Positions 51,521-63,322 of a stretch of 64,000 nucleotides of DNA are shown here, piece after piece. The translations under genes and the position numbers were made by a program. Numbering within the stretch: position 1 is the first letter of the stretch; every line of letters begins with the position of its first letter. Below the pieces are notes generated by a model. That model worked only from the letters and a program-made list of their open reading frames with translations, ran no database searches and was not told where the DNA came from. This stretch comes from Megascapheus bottae (lineage: Eukaryota; Chordata; Mammalia; Rodentia; Geomyidae): assembly GCA_024803745.1 (NCBI GenBank), contig JANJXV010000025.1, positions 19,708,610 through 19,772,609 on the forward strand, read 5' to 3'.

Positions 51521-51734
51521 AAAAGAAAGACTCCAACACTGTTGCCTGTTTTGTTAGCTGAAACCATACCACCATCTGCTTTCAGGAGGAGAGGCTCATA
51601 TATGGTGGTCACCCTAGATATGTCCACCTCAAGTGGGTACAATAACCAAGAGCAGAGCCTAGGGCCCTGGCCTGGCATATGCAGGACTCTGCAATCATGC
51701 TTATTAATAAGGAGAGGCACTGGGCACAGCAGCT

Positions 51735-52080
51735 CTCTCATATCCATGCCTCTTATCCTGGCTATGGTGGAAGTGGAGATAGGATCAAAGTTCAAAACCA
51801 GCCTAGGGGAAAAAACAAGTTACTGAGAACCTGTCTCAGAAAGTAAGCCTGAGGCAGGTGCTGGTGATTCACACCTGTACTTCTATCTACTCAAGAGAAT
51901 GAGAGCAAGAAGGATTGTGGTTCATCAGTGCCAGCTCAAGGTAGGAAAGATCACAAAGCCTTATCTCAAAAATATTCAGCAAAAATATGGGACTGGAAGT
52001 GTGACTTGAGTGATAGAGCTTCATCTTAGCAAGCATGAGGTCCCTAATTCAATCCCCCAGGATCTCCCAAGTTAGTTAGG
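51735..52080 (+). repeat. Two SINE copies of B1/ID type, tandem
   Basis: A partial left half at about 51,745-51,845 (ATCCTGGCTATGGTGGAAGT, TTCAAAACCAGCCTAGGGGA) and a fuller one at 51,855-52,065 (GGCAGGTGCTGGTGATTCAC, GGACTGGAAGTGTGACTTGA, AGGTCCCTAATTCAATCCCC). Confidence 0.68.
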
Positions 52081-52508
52081 TATGCAAATACATACCTTAA
52101 TTCCATCTACTCTGGCTCAGTGGACAGCCCAGAGAATTTTGAGCAGTTCTGGGCAGCTGCTTCTCTGGTTCCAGGCAAATGATTGTGGCTCATTTCTGAA
52201 GCCAGATTCATTTCTAGGGACTGGTCCTTTCACTTGGGATCTGACTATGGCAGATGCTGCAGTCGGGGACATGTGTCCACTTTGAGCAAGGTTGAGAGAA
52301 TCAAATTAATTTTTTTTATGACCCGAGGCAAGTTGGAAATTGGCTCTTCTGAGATGAAAAAGGAAAATGAAGGGGCAACTGGAGAGGCTGTGTGAGCCCC
52401 TCTCCTCTACCTTCACCTTCTTCCCAGCAGGGCTCTAGCAACTTAATTGGGGTGGGACTTTGTCTGCCTAGCCAGGCAGCTGCCTCTCGCTGCAGGATGT
52501 GCCATGCC

Positions 52509-52510
<2 letters not shown>

Positions 52511-52558
<48 letters not shown>
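52511..52558. repeat. (AT)24 microsatellite
   Basis: Forty-eight bases of perfect AT alternation after GCCATGCCAG. Prone to cruciform extrusion. Confidence 0.96.
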
Positions 52559-52561
<3 letters not shown>

Positions 52562-53099
52562 AGAGGCATCTGTGAGCTGACATTTGGGCTACTCTAAGAG
52601 GCTGGGGTTCCTTGATAGGTTTTAGTGACCTTGTGGATTTGCGTATCAGGCATTGTCATGAATGCCAGAGTAAGAGGGGCCAGGAGTGAAAAAAATTAGC
52701 CCAGCCTATGAAGAACATCTTTGTGGTCCTGTAATTGACAATCATGAGTTTACCTGTGAATTCTGCTTCCAATGATGGTGGTTTTACTGTGCATTTGCAC
52801 AGTGTGTTGGGACTACAATAACCATATGTTCTTGTTTGTTGGGACAGCATCTCCCTCTCTCATCCTCCACCCCACCTTATGCCTGCTTTCCTAGTTTGGC
52901 CCATCACAAAAGCGTATGGGCTTGGGTGATAAATTACATTTATGTCAGTGTAATTTAGGGCTCCCAGCCTCAGCACTGTTGACATTCAGGGCTGGATAAT
53001 CCTTTGTTGTGGCAGCTGCTGTGATTTCATTCCTGGTTTGTCTCCCATAGGGAACTAGCTCTATTGTGGAGATATTAGAGGATCTGAAAGGGGCAGGGA

Positions 53100-53393
53100 C
53101 TATTGGATGGTGGTCTTGTGGTCACTAGGGCCATGGCCCTTGGAAGGGATTATTGCTGGTCTTGTGGAATGTTAGTTTTATGACTGCAGCTTGTTGCAAA
53201 AACCAACGAGGCCCCAGAATTTCTGTGTCTTTGTGTCTCTGTCTCTATTTCTCTTTGATGCCAAAGTCAATGCTGATATGAACATGCTATACCCCTGGAT
53301 CTTCAGAACCCCAAGCTAAATAAACCTTTTTTTCTTCACATATTAGCTAGCCTCAGGCATTGTGTTAGGAAAACAAAATGGATGCCTGTAGAA
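53100..53393 (+). mobile_element. MaLR/MLT-like LTR 3' part, solo relic
   Basis: The ending CCAAGCTAAATAAACCTTTT, TTCTTCACATATTAGCTAGC, CTCAGGCATTGTGTTAGG matches the usual 3' end of MaLR-type LTRs (AAATAAACCTCTTTTCTTTA, then CCAGTCTCAGGTAT). No internal retroviral region is present. The 5' limit is uncertain. Confidence 0.55.
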
Positions 53394-53611
53394 TGCCCAG
53401 CAAGATCCCTTCACTCTCCTGGGTGCCTTTCTCATAGTTACTGGAATGCTCCCTTTTCAGGAGGTCAGAGGAGGAATTTCCCCTGGTAAGACCAAAGGAT
53501 ATCAGGAGATCCTTACTTTAGATGCATCTGGGCCCATTTTCTGGGCTTATTTTTTGAATAACTGGGGGTCTGCTTGGGCTTCATAGAGAGATCTTATACC
53601 CCAAAACCAAG

Positions 53612-53698
53612 GGTTAAGAATATAGCTTAGTGATAGATCACTTAGGTAGATGCAAGGCCCTTGGTTTGAGCTCATGTAAAAAAAGAAAAGAAGATTAA
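53612..53698 (+). repeat. ID-like SINE fragment
   Basis: GGTTAAGAATATAGCTTAGT, GATGCAAGGCCCTTGGTTTG and an A-rich end. Diverged. Confidence 0.5.
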
Positions 53699-53699
53699 C

Positions 53700-54870
53700 A
53701 ATTAGAAAATCAATTCTATTGAACATAATTTCTTTTTGGTACATTAAAAAATTATTTATTTATTTTTACCATTTGTAATAATGTGATAGCATCCTTATGC
53801 ATATGTTATTTATCCTCATACTGGACCACACTCCTAAATAAATTTCTAGCAGTAGACTTTTCTGTAGGATTGTTTCTTAGCCCCAGGTCTGGGTTTTATG
53901 GGCTAGGCTCTCTGGTCTTTGACAACCTACACCAAGTGGCAGGACTGTGCAGCAGCCTCTCACTTGTCAGATGGTGATAATGGAAACTGATGGTCTGCAC
54001 CTGGCAAGGCAGTCAGCAGCTGGTGGAAGACCTTCTTTCTATCTGGAACATGACCTTCTGGGACACCTCTGCATGCAGAATGAGCCAGGAGGTGGCAGGT
54101 GGACTGCATCGACCTGGTGAGCTGATTCATCGAACCCTACATAGACCGTCCTTGACCTAGACTAGCTGACCATGACCCAAACAGCACTGCCAGGGAGACC
54201 CAGATGCAAAGCAGGTGTCCAGGATGCTGTGGCTATAACTCTGCCTGCAGGTCCAGATGTCCAACTCCCCTTCCATCTCTCTGCTTGGAGGATTTCCTCA
54301 CTGTGGTGTCAGTGAGCCCTCAAAGACAGGGCTGGCAATCAGGGACATTCACCAGTACCTAACATTTCTGCAGTCCTTTGCCTTCCCCTATCTGGTACAG
54401 AAGAGTTCATGTCTGACTGGCAGAACATCTCCAGGGCTGGGCCCACTTCCATACCAGTGCTCAGTGCCCTGGACATAGGAAGTTGCTAAATGGGGTTACC
54501 ACCCTACCCAGGGAGACTATTCCTTGGCTAGAGTTCTGGGAGCTCAGGGGTGAGGATAGCCAAACCCCTCTTCCTCTGGGGAGGACTAGACTCAGGGAAC
54601 TGGGCAAAAGAGCTTTAGCTTTTCCTTTGAGGGTGTTTTGAACATGCACTTGTGTTATGTCAATAAAAACAAATGTTTAAAATTCTTGAAAAAAATCGGA
54701 GATGAGCAAATTTGCTCTGCAACCATAGACAGAATAGTTAATAAGAACTGTGGTAATTACTAGCATAAATCAACAGGCTGGGCCTTTTATACATTCCAAG
54801 TTACCTCTAATTCTCACTACAACTTCTGTATCTGATTTCCTGGAATGGGTACTGAAGTTTCTGTGTTCCT
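53700..54870. other. Intergenic, nothing recognised
   Basis: No clear repeat, promoter or coding element. AT-rich at its start. Confidence 0.5.
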
Positions 54871-54873
54871 GGA

Positions 54874-55112
54874 TTTTTTTTTTGGTTTGTTTGTTTTTGG
54901 TTGTGTGGCTTGAACTCGAGGCCTGGGTACTGTTCTCAAGGCTAAGTGCTTACCCCTTTGAGCCATAGTGGCACTTCTGGTTTTCAGTTTATTGGAAGTA
55001 AGAGTCTCAGGGACTTTTTTGCTCTTGGATAGATTTGAACTGTGATCATCTGTGGATCTTAGCCACCTCAGCATCTAGGATTATAGGTGTGAGTCACCAG
55101 TGCTTGTCTCCC
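54874..55112 (-). repeat. Type B SINE
   Basis: GGTTGTGTGGCTTGAACTCG, TTTATTGGAAGTAAGAGTCT, GCATCTAGGATTATAGGTGT, GAGTCACCAGTGCTTGTCTC. Confidence 0.75.
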
Positions 55113-55197
55113 TGGAGCTTTCCTGGTTCCAGGAAAACCAGGTGGGATTACAAGTCACCTACTGTTATTAACCTGTGGAGTTAAAGGAGAAGAGAAC

Positions 55198-55376
55198 TAG
55201 TCAAGAGCCACATGGCTGGTTGTTGGTGGCAGAGGCATGACACAATAGTTAAGGACACAAAGGTGGTTGATTAGTTAAGAGCACACAGCTGGTTGGAGGT
55301 GGGCATGGTTAGTTAAGCATACAAATGTTGGTGGTAGACATGGTTAGTTAAGGGTACACAGCTGGCTGGTGTTACG
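55198..55376 (+). repeat. Degenerate tandem repeat, about five units
   Basis: Units begin TAGTTAAG and continue with ACACAGCTGGTTGGTGGTGG-like text and a variable GGCATGG end, at about 55,198, 55,247, 55,274, 55,311 and 55,345. Unit length varies from about 26 to 49 bp. The core resembles the MIR phrase CACACAGCTGG, so it may have grown from a MIR. Confidence 0.7.
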
Positions 55377-55479
55377 GCATAGCTTTGGGCAGACACTCTG
55401 CTTCAGAATCCTGAGTTCTGTGTTCTACATGTTGTATGTACAACATGGAGTCCTAGAGCTCAAAAAGCTTCAAGGTTGT

Positions 55480-55605
55480 GCCATCCAACCAGCTTGTTTG
55501 TAGACAGGGAACTCGGCCCCACAGTGGTGAAATGCCCTTCCCAAGGTCACACACACAGTGAGTTTGTTCTGTGCTTCCCAGAGCCTTTGGGTTGAAAGTT
55601 GGGGA
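55480..55605 (-). repeat. MIR relic
   Basis: TAGACAGGGAACTCGGCCCC, CCTTCCCAAGGTCACACACA. The reversed MIR core, just beyond the tandem repeat. Confidence 0.6.
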
Positions 55606-55739
55606 GATTTATGCTACGGCAGGGACCCATTAGGAGGGCTGCCAGTTGGCTCAGAGAGAAACCTGGCCTTCCCACATCTCCCAGAGAGGTGGCACGGGAG
55701 AGCAGGCATCTGGGGCAGGGCCTGTGCCCAGGGGTGGGG

Positions 55740-56240
55740 GTGGGGAGCTGCTGCTCCCCACTGCTGATAATTTACATACTCAGCAGTGGCAGCAGCCTGG
55801 GGGAAAACAACCCAAACAAACTCTCAGAGAATGTTTTGGACTCAATCCCACGGATCTGAAGCAGCTTGGTGAGATAAATAAGATAAAGTTGGTGTGCCTG
55901 TAAGGTTGAGTGATCATATCACTATTGCATTTGAAATATTCATGAAGGGGAGGGAGGTATGAGAAACATATCCTGCTTTGAAAAGGCAGAATTCAAAGCA
56001 TGAAAAATGAATCAGGGAAAATTAATGCTGGGGCGGTGGGCTGGTAGGGGGTAATTATTACCAGAGGAATAGGGAAGGGGATGCGGAAGACTTGTATCAG
56101 ACTGGGCTGTGAGCAGAATTCTCTATCGTGCTTGAGATATTTGAAAGGTCAATTGTCAACATTTGGTGTCATAATGGATGATTTTAGCAAGGATTAAAAA
56201 GTAGGGTGGGCTGAGGAGGGTTTAAGATGGGGAGGGGTAA
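55740..56240. promoter_or_regulatory. Possible conserved non-coding element with hairpin
   Basis: Repeat-free block. It opens with a strong inverted repeat (55,747-55,796), then has GAGATAAATAAGATAAAG (paired GATA sites, about 55,871), CATTTGAAATATTCATG, AAAATTAATGCTG and GGTAATTATTACC (perfect palindrome, about 56,050). No coding content. Regulatory role is inferred. Confidence 0.35.
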
Positions 56241-56727
56241 GGGAGATGGAGAAGGACCAGTGAATTATTATTAACTCCTGTGAGTTATGGATGTTTTCCT
56301 ATTCCTCTGTGGAAGAACAAAGGTGCCATTTCTAAATCAGTTTCTTTCACCATCTTCATGGTTTCTTGTGGATCTCTGTGCCTCAGTTCTTCTTTGTAGA
56401 AGCAGATTGTTGGGATTTATGACAGCTGCCCTCATCCCACCCCAACATTTTATGATATGTTGGGAAACTGAGGGAAGCTTAAGACAAAATGGTCCAAGAT
56501 GGCATCAGTAGAGTGATGTGTGAGAGTAGAATACAAACATCATGCTTTTGACTAGTGGCAGTTCTTGGAAAAGGCTCCCACCATGAAGTTGGGGTGAGTG
56601 GCAAGATCTTAGAGTATCATCTGGTGCTGGTAGGCATTCTAGAAAGAGCCAATACTAAAAGAAATGACATCTGCACAGTCCTACATCAAGTAGTATCATC
56701 ATTACCTGGGCATTGGTTAGAAATCAA

Positions 56728-56936
56728 ATTCCAGGTATGGTGGTACACATCTGTAATTCCAGCACAGGGGAGGCTGAGGCAAGATGAGAAAGAGCCTTGT
56801 GAACTTTTCTGCTTGGGCTGGCCTCAAGCTATCAACTGTCTGTCTGTCTGTCTGTCTGTCTCAAAGTATCTATCTCACAAACTACTCAGGCTCCAGAGTG
56901 ACTAGGATTATAGGTGTGAGCCACTGTGCCCAGCTG
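56728..56936. repeat. B1-like SINE pieces around a (CTGT)n
   Basis: A plus-strand B1 start (AGGTATGGTGGTACACATCT, GGGGAGGCTGAGGCAAGATG) changes abruptly to minus-strand B1 text (GAGTGACTAGGATTATAGGT, GTGAGCCACTGTGCCCAGCT). A (TCTG)6 lies at 56,836-56,860. This is a head-to-head arrangement. Confidence 0.65.
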
Positions 56937-56999
56937 AAAATATGTGTTTCACAATATTCCTGGATGAGCCTTGTGCACATTAAAGTCTGAACAGCAGCA

Positions 57000-59380
57000 T
57001 TCTGCTCTTGGTTTTATGCCCCACAGAAAATTTCACCCAAGGATGTTCAAGTAGAGTGGTTAGTGGTAGAGGGAAATGGAGCAACCCAGGATAATCCCAG
57101 CAGGCCTTCCCCTCATTTCCTGTGCCTGGGGTGACTTGGGAAGCCTGGCTTCTTCATGAGGGATACTGGTCAGCCTGGGCCCTTGCAGGGGTTGGCCCAA
57201 CTCTGGTCCATCTGAGTTCCTGCTTTCTCTTCTTGTCCTTGTCCCCTTCCTGCTCTGTCTCTAAGCGTTAGTATCCATCCTTGTGGAAACAGACTGAGTC
57301 ATGGCTCTCTATTAAGTGCTTCATATGTATTATCTTCTATGTTAGCCATGTTTGTTGCTATGAGGAAACCATTTCACAGAGGAAGGATGCTGCAGTTTCA
57401 GTTGTTGATTGGTGCTCTATTACTGAGGGCATGTGGTGAGCAGGGAATCTTGGAGGAAGGGAAATAGAGCTATTCACTAACTGGTGCCCAGGAAGCAGAG
57501 AGACAACAGGATGGGTTTAGAGACAAGATTGGACCTTCAAAGGCATTCCTCTAGTGACACTCTTCCTCCAACAAGCTGTACCTTCTAAGTAGCACATTCA
57601 GCCAGGAACTCATTGACAGATTAATGTACGGATGAAGTTAGAATACACAGGATCACTTCCAATCACTTCAAAAGCTGACAACCAGATCTTTAAATGAGCC
57701 TGTGGAGATTTTAGATACATATCTTAGCACCTCCCTTCTGATACTGCCTAGGCCAGAGGTTCCTAACTGGGAATAGTTTTACCCTTACATTTGAAAGTGT
57801 CTGGAGATACTTTGTTGTCCTGGGGGTTGGGGAAAACACTGTTTTGCTGCTTCTCTTGAGTAAGGGTAAGAAGATATCAGGACTGTCCTAACATCCTTCA
57901 GGAACAAGCCAGGTCCAGAATGCCAGTGCATGGAGGCAGGACAGTGCTGTTCAAGGTCCCATAACTGGGAAGTGATGTAGGAGGGCTGGAGACTGTGTGA
58001 GACCTTGCTCCATGTTCTTTGCCCACTAACTTCTCAAACATTAGAGACAGGCTTAGATTTCTGGTTAGCCCATTATGAGGGAGTGTGGCATTCCAGCCCT
58101 CACTCGAATAGGTTACCCCTAGGGGGGCAATCTCTGAGTTTGGTTTGCCCAAGGCTGAGCAGTTTCCTAGAAGGGGTGGGGCTTTCTGTGTTCTAACTGG
58201 GATGAATGGCCACCCCAATGGAACCCTGCTCCAAGCATCTGAGTGTGTGACTTTAGACGATGCGCTAATTGCTGCTGACCTCTGCTGTCCTTGGGCCAAA
58301 CTCCAGTCCCAGGTTCACCTACAGTGATTGTCATTCATAGCACTAAGACCATGGGAAAGTTTCCCCAGTTCTGAGCAGTCGGCCTGAAGGTGGATCATCC
58401 ACGGGAACTCTTGGTGTTCATTTCAGGAACGGATCTGTTGGGGAAGGTGTGACAGAGGCGAAGTCCCCGGGCTTGGGGACCTGAGAACTCATTTTACTTG
58501 TGTGTCCTGGGAGTTCTCATTTGTGAGGTGAGCCAGAATTACCAGGCCTCTGACTGGGTTCTGTGCTTAGGCACTTACCTTGGGAAAAGACTGTGTACTA
58601 GGCATCTACAGTTATCTCTTTCAGTGCCCATGATGGAGGAGGAATAAGTAGCTCTGGGCTGAGTTCCAGCCTGAGGACATGATAGGTTAGAATTCAAAGC
58701 CTTGTTATCCTGCCTCAAAGACCACATCCTCACTTGTCCTGTGGTGTCATCTTGCAGGGCTGTTTCTGAAGAGAAACAGGCCAATTAGCAGTGAAACTGG
58801 GAGGTGTTTGCAAGGACTGTGAATTGAGTGTGTTTGCAAAGTTATGTATGTCTCTCCCGAACCTTTTGGAAGGTGTTGCTGGTTCCTGACACCTGCACTT
58901 AGGGTTTCAGGCAGTTGACCCTGCCCTTCAGCTTCCTGATGCCTTTAGGTCCCCTGGCAATGTGTTCCATGCCATCAGTGGGTTTGAAGCCTGGCACAGG
59001 CCCTGGAACATCTTTTTACAAAGACAGACAGAACTGGAGTCTTCTTCAGCTCTGCCATCATGATGTGGCTGTGATCAGGTCAGCTCAGAGCACCTGCAGC
59101 TGCGTGTGCCCTCTGAAGAATCTGTTACTGGGGTTGTCAGAAGTTACAAAACTAGAACCCTATTGCAAAGCAGCAACTTGGAAGATTCTCATTGCCCATT
59201 GATCACTCTGAGAATAAAAAGTGTTCACCATTTACCATTTTCTGAGTAGGCACTGTCCCGACTACATCATGAAGGATGCTTTTTTCTTCCTTTCTCTCTC
59301 TCTCTCTCACCTGTTCCTCCTTCCCTCCCTCTTCCTCAGTTCTTCTCTTTCTCTGTATTGTGTAAATATTTGCCGAATTG
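57000..59380. other. Intergenic, mostly unique
   Basis: No young repeats. A block at about 57,385-57,620 (AGTGACACTCTTCCTCCAAC, GAACTCATTGACAGATTAAT) resembles an old dispersed repeat I cannot name. C/T-rich run at 59,282-59,335. Confidence 0.45.
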
Positions 59381-59387
59381 ACAAGTA

Positions 59388-59580
59388 AAATCTGGGGATC
59401 ATAGTTTGAAGCTAGCCTGGGTAGGCAAATCTGTGAGACTCTTATTTCCAAGTAACCAGCAAAAAAACACAAGTGGAAATGTAATTCAAGTGTTAGAGTA
59501 CCAGCCGTGAGCAAAATGTCAAATGAGTGTGAGGCCCTAAATTCAAGCCCCAGTTATCAGCACCTTAAAAATGACGACAG
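59388..59580 (+). repeat. Type B SINE, 5'-truncated
   Basis: ATCTGGGGATCATAGTTTGA, TGAGACTCTTATTTCCAAGT and GTGAGGCCCTAAATTCAAGC. The right part is complete and the left start is missing. Confidence 0.7.
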
Positions 59581-59606
59581 TAAGACAAAAATGAATATAT
59601 CCCACT

Positions 59607-59835
59607 CTGGATGCTACAGTGGCTCATACCTGTTATTCTAGCTACTTTGAAAATGAAGATTAGGAGTATTATAGATTGGGCCAGCCAGGGTGAAAAGTTG
59701 GACCCCATCTTAACCAACCAATTGCTCATGGTAAGCTCCCTCTGTATTTTCAGCTTCATAGGAAGCAGTGGTAGGAGGATCATGGTTTAAAGCCAACTCT
59801 GGGCAAAAATTGTAAGACCCTAATTGGAAAATAAC
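59607..59835 (+). repeat. Two B1-like left halves in tandem, old
   Basis: GGATGCTACAGTGGCTCATA (59,608) and CTCATGGTAAGCTCCCTCTG (59,725) each begin a B1-like segment followed by GGCCAGCCAGGGTGAAAAGT and AAAGCCAACTCTGGGCAAAA. Confidence 0.5.
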
Positions 59836-60049
59836 TATAGAAGTAGAAGAACAGCCAATGGGAGAACCTTCAGATGTCCCCAGACAGAAGCTTGGATGTC
59901 CCTGTGCTGTGGGTGGCAGTGGACTTGCCAACTATACCCTCCAGGAGCTGTCAAGATGGAATCTTCACAGTTTAGGCAGTCTGTTTGCAAAGGTCTCAGG
60001 AAAATCCATTCTGCCTACAAATGTGGTGACCTTTAATTTTTTTTTTCTG

Positions 60050-60270
60050 AAAAATTTCCAAGATTCACATTGACTCTTCTTGTCAAAGAAGGCTGTAGTG
60101 CTGCCTGGGGCATTTGAGATTGCATTTGCCAAACGCTGACTGCTGTGGCCAATTTGTTCCTGATCTCAAGGTTGATTTTGAATAATATTAGCTGGGCTAA
60201 TTCTCTTGCATCGAATAACTGGGAGATAAACTGTGAATATGGGGACAGGGTGGCCATGAGGCTGTATCTT
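60050..60270. promoter_or_regulatory. Possible conserved non-coding element
   Basis: Repeat-free block with ATTGCATTTGCC (octamer-like), GTGGCCAATTTG (CCAAT), GAATAATATTAGC and GAGATAAACTG. Tentative, on motif clustering only. Confidence 0.28.
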
Positions 60271-60334
60271 TTTTTTTTTTTTAGAAGCTCTTTGATTTTG
60301 GCCAATGGGAAGGATGCTAATGATATTTTTTCCC

Positions 60335-60540
60335 ATTGGGCTGAACTCAGAGCCTGAGTGCTGAGTACTGTCCCTGAGCTTGTTGTTCAAGGTTAACGCT
60401 TTACCATTTGAACTATAACTTCATTTCTGCCTTTTATTGGGTGCTTAATTTGGTGACTTCCCTGTGCAGGCTGGCTTCTAACAGAGCTCCTCAGAGAGGC
60501 ATGAGCCTCCAGTGCCCAGTAAAGGTTGCTAATTCTGTCA
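60335..60540 (-). repeat. Type B SINE, old
   Basis: CCATTGGGCTGAACTCAGAG, CTGAGCTTGTTGTTCAAGGT and GGCATGAGCCTCCAGTGCCC. Confidence 0.6.
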
Positions 60541-60744
60541 TCAGGCCCTGTCATAAAGGGGCTAGGTGGAAATGGGGAAGGGAACTGAGGAACAAGTACA
60601 TCTGACAGCTGCCTGCTAGTAATCTCCTTTGTGACTGAACATTGCAGGTAAAGAAATTGAGGCTGAGCAACTTGTCATGATGAATTGAATCTATTTAAGG
60701 CCATATTTTTGTGTATATGTATAGACATGCATGTGCTTATGTGT

Positions 60745-60968
60745 CAGTATCATACTGGAGCTTGAACTCAGGGCCTTGTGCTTTCATTTGGCTTTTTCCT
60801 TGCTAAAGGCTGTTGGTCTACCACTTGAGCCAAAACTCCACTTCTGGCTTTTGTTTAGTTAACTAGAGACAAAAACCTTCAAATTTGTCTGCCCAGGATA
60901 TATTCACCCGAATCCTCAGATCTCAGCTTTCTGAATAGCTAGGATTACAGGCATGAGCCAGCTCCTAA
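60745..60968 (-). repeat. Type B SINE
   Basis: AGTATCATACTGGAGCTTGA, GTTAACTAGAGACAAAAACC, CTGAATAGCTAGGATTACAG. Complete dimer order. Confidence 0.75.
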
Positions 60969-61189
60969 GTTCTTTTTATCTTCCTTATTTCTGCTTTAGG
61001 GTCAGAGCTTGAAAGTCTAATGGCTCTATGTAGATCTTTTTAAGACCCTTACAGGCCAGTTTATGGCATTAGAATCAATTCCTCTGGCCAGACATGGAGC
61101 TTTGAGATAGTAAGTCAGTGCCAGGCCTGTGGTTGCTAATCATCAGCAATTGTTGTTTGATCCCAATATATTGATGACTTCCCAAGTGG

Positions 61190-61265
61190 CCTTTGGAACA
61201 GGAGTACAAGGTCTGAATCCCAGCAAGTTGTGTGACTTAGTTTCTCTGGAAGCCTGAGTCAAGGA
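61190..61265 (+). repeat. MIR relic
   Basis: CAAGGTCTGAATCCCAGCAA, GTTGTGTGACTTAGTTTCTC fits the MIR tRNA-like end and core. The surrounding 60,970-61,800 shows nothing else. Confidence 0.5.
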
Positions 61266-61818
61266 TGGATAGGTGTGGCTCATTTTTGGGAAGGCTCAGG
61301 AGAGGGGAGGGGGAGGTAAGGAGCATGGGAAAGGGGAGAGAGCCTAGAAAGAGTCTTAGGCCAAGTCTAACCTGGATTTGATCTTATGGGACACTCTAGA
61401 GAGCACATAGTGTCATGGGAACTGGTGATGTTCCAGGAAGGTTTCTAAAAGAGGAGGCCAAACCGGAGACCTTCAAAAGGAGGCCTCTATCTGGTTCTTG
61501 GTTGCTTGGCTCTTGGTTGCTACGATAAGTTGATGTAGAAATCAAGAAAGTATACAAGTTAATAGATGAAAGGACAGTGCACACCCAAACCTGTGCGCTC
61601 CACTGTTAGGGTATTTACGGTAAGTAGATGGGGCTTGGTTCTAACAGACGGAACACTTGACCATTATACATTATCAGTTGGCTTCTGAGATAACAAATCT
61701 GGTCAGTTAACTAAATATGAGTCATTATGTCACACATGTCTGTTTCCCTTCCAAGGCTGGGGGGCTTCCAGGCCTTTGACATGAAATCATGTATGGTACA
61801 TGACAGGACAGCCATATA

Positions 61819-62048
<230 letters not shown>

Positions 62049-62236
62049 TTTTGCCAGTCCTGGGGCATTAGCTCAGAGCCTGAGCACTGTCTTTGGGTTT
62101 TCTCAAGGCTAGAACCCTACCCCTTGAGCGATAGCACCATTTCTATCTTTTTCTGTGTATGTGGTACCAAGGAATGGAACCCAGGTCTTCGTGCACGTTC
62201 AGCAAGCACTCTACCACTAGGCAGACTCCCGGCTCC
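62049..62236 (-). repeat. Type A SINE
   Basis: TTTTGCCAGTCCTGGGGCAT to CACTAGGCAGACTCCCGGCT. Moderately diverged. Confidence 0.8.
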
Positions 62237-62639
62237 TACATATGTGTTTTACATGTCTCTCCTCAGCTGCCTGCACCTGTTTACCTACATTGCTAATTTG
62301 TTTGACCCATGAATGATGTTATAAATGTCTAAATGGCTCTTGGCAGAAACAAAGGTTCTTCACTCTTGCTTTGGGCTTCAGTCAGGAGTTCTTTTCACAC
62401 TGGGGGTTCTTCTTTAACATGAATTCTTTTCCTGTGAAGCACTCTGTGATCACAGGAGGTGGTTTTAGTCAGCGTTCTCTTCCTAGGATAAATGCTTTCC
62501 TTTTAGATATTCTTGCTCAGGTCCTAGAGTATAGTCATCATTAGGCAGGACCACAGGGAGAGATCTGCTGGTTTTCAGGGAATGTCATGGCTTTAAGCCA
62601 AGAAAGCAGTCCCTTTATGCTTTTGTCTCATACATCATA

Positions 62640-62722
62640 TGACCACAGCACCTCACATCTAGTCTGACACATAGTAGGCTCTCAATAAATGTTTGCTTCA
62701 TGTTTGAATGTGCATTCCAGAT
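62640..62722 (+). repeat. L2 3' end relic
   Basis: TCTGACACATAGTAGGCTCT, CAATAAATGTTTGCTTCATG is the well-known L2 3' end phrase. The rest of 62,240-63,085 is unassigned. Confidence 0.72.
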
Positions 62723-63087
62723 GCAGAATACTTCCAGGGCTTCTAAGACTTTGTTTTGAGCTGAATTAAAATGCTGTGCCCGAATTTTTTCTGGGAGAGT
62801 TTTATAACCCAATCAGCTGGTGTGGCTGGCTGAAATGTTTCATAACTGTGGCCCTACCCCCTCCCTCCCCACAGGAGATGGAGCCTCAGGAACAGGGGAC
62901 AGCTTCCATCCTAGTCCCCAAGAGTTCCTCACAGACTCTACTGTCATTTTTATTCAAGTACTGCTCAGTTCTTTTATTATATAATGGATTTATTTCTTTT
63001 CATTATGGAATAAGAGAGTCACCTTGCTGGAAATTTGGGGAAACCTAAAAAAGAAGGAAGTCCACTCACTGATGCTAGGCTGATAGA

Positions 63088-63322
63088 CTTTTTTTGTTGT
63101 TGTTGGTTGTGGGGCTTGAATTAAGGGTCTGGGTATGGTCCTTGAGCTCTTTTGCTCAAGGCTAGGACTCGTCCACTTTGAGCCACAGCTCTACTTCTGG
63201 TTTCTGGTGATTAGTTGGAGATAAGAGTCTCATGGACTTCCCTGTCTGGGCTAGCAATCCCCATATCTCAACCTAAGTAGCCTGGATTTACAGGCATGAG
63301 CCACCAGTGCCCTGCCTAGTTC
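63088..63322 (-). repeat. Type B SINE
   Basis: GTTGGTTGTGGGGCTTGAAT, GATTAGTTGGAGATAAGAGT, TAGCCTGGATTTACAGGCAT, GAGCCACCAGTGCCCTGCCT. Confidence 0.78.

Noticed and set aside
62776..63048. Possible coding exon (90-codon frame)
   Set aside because: The tract CCCTCCCTCCCCACAG looks like an acceptor, but no donor in frame and no recognisable protein follow.
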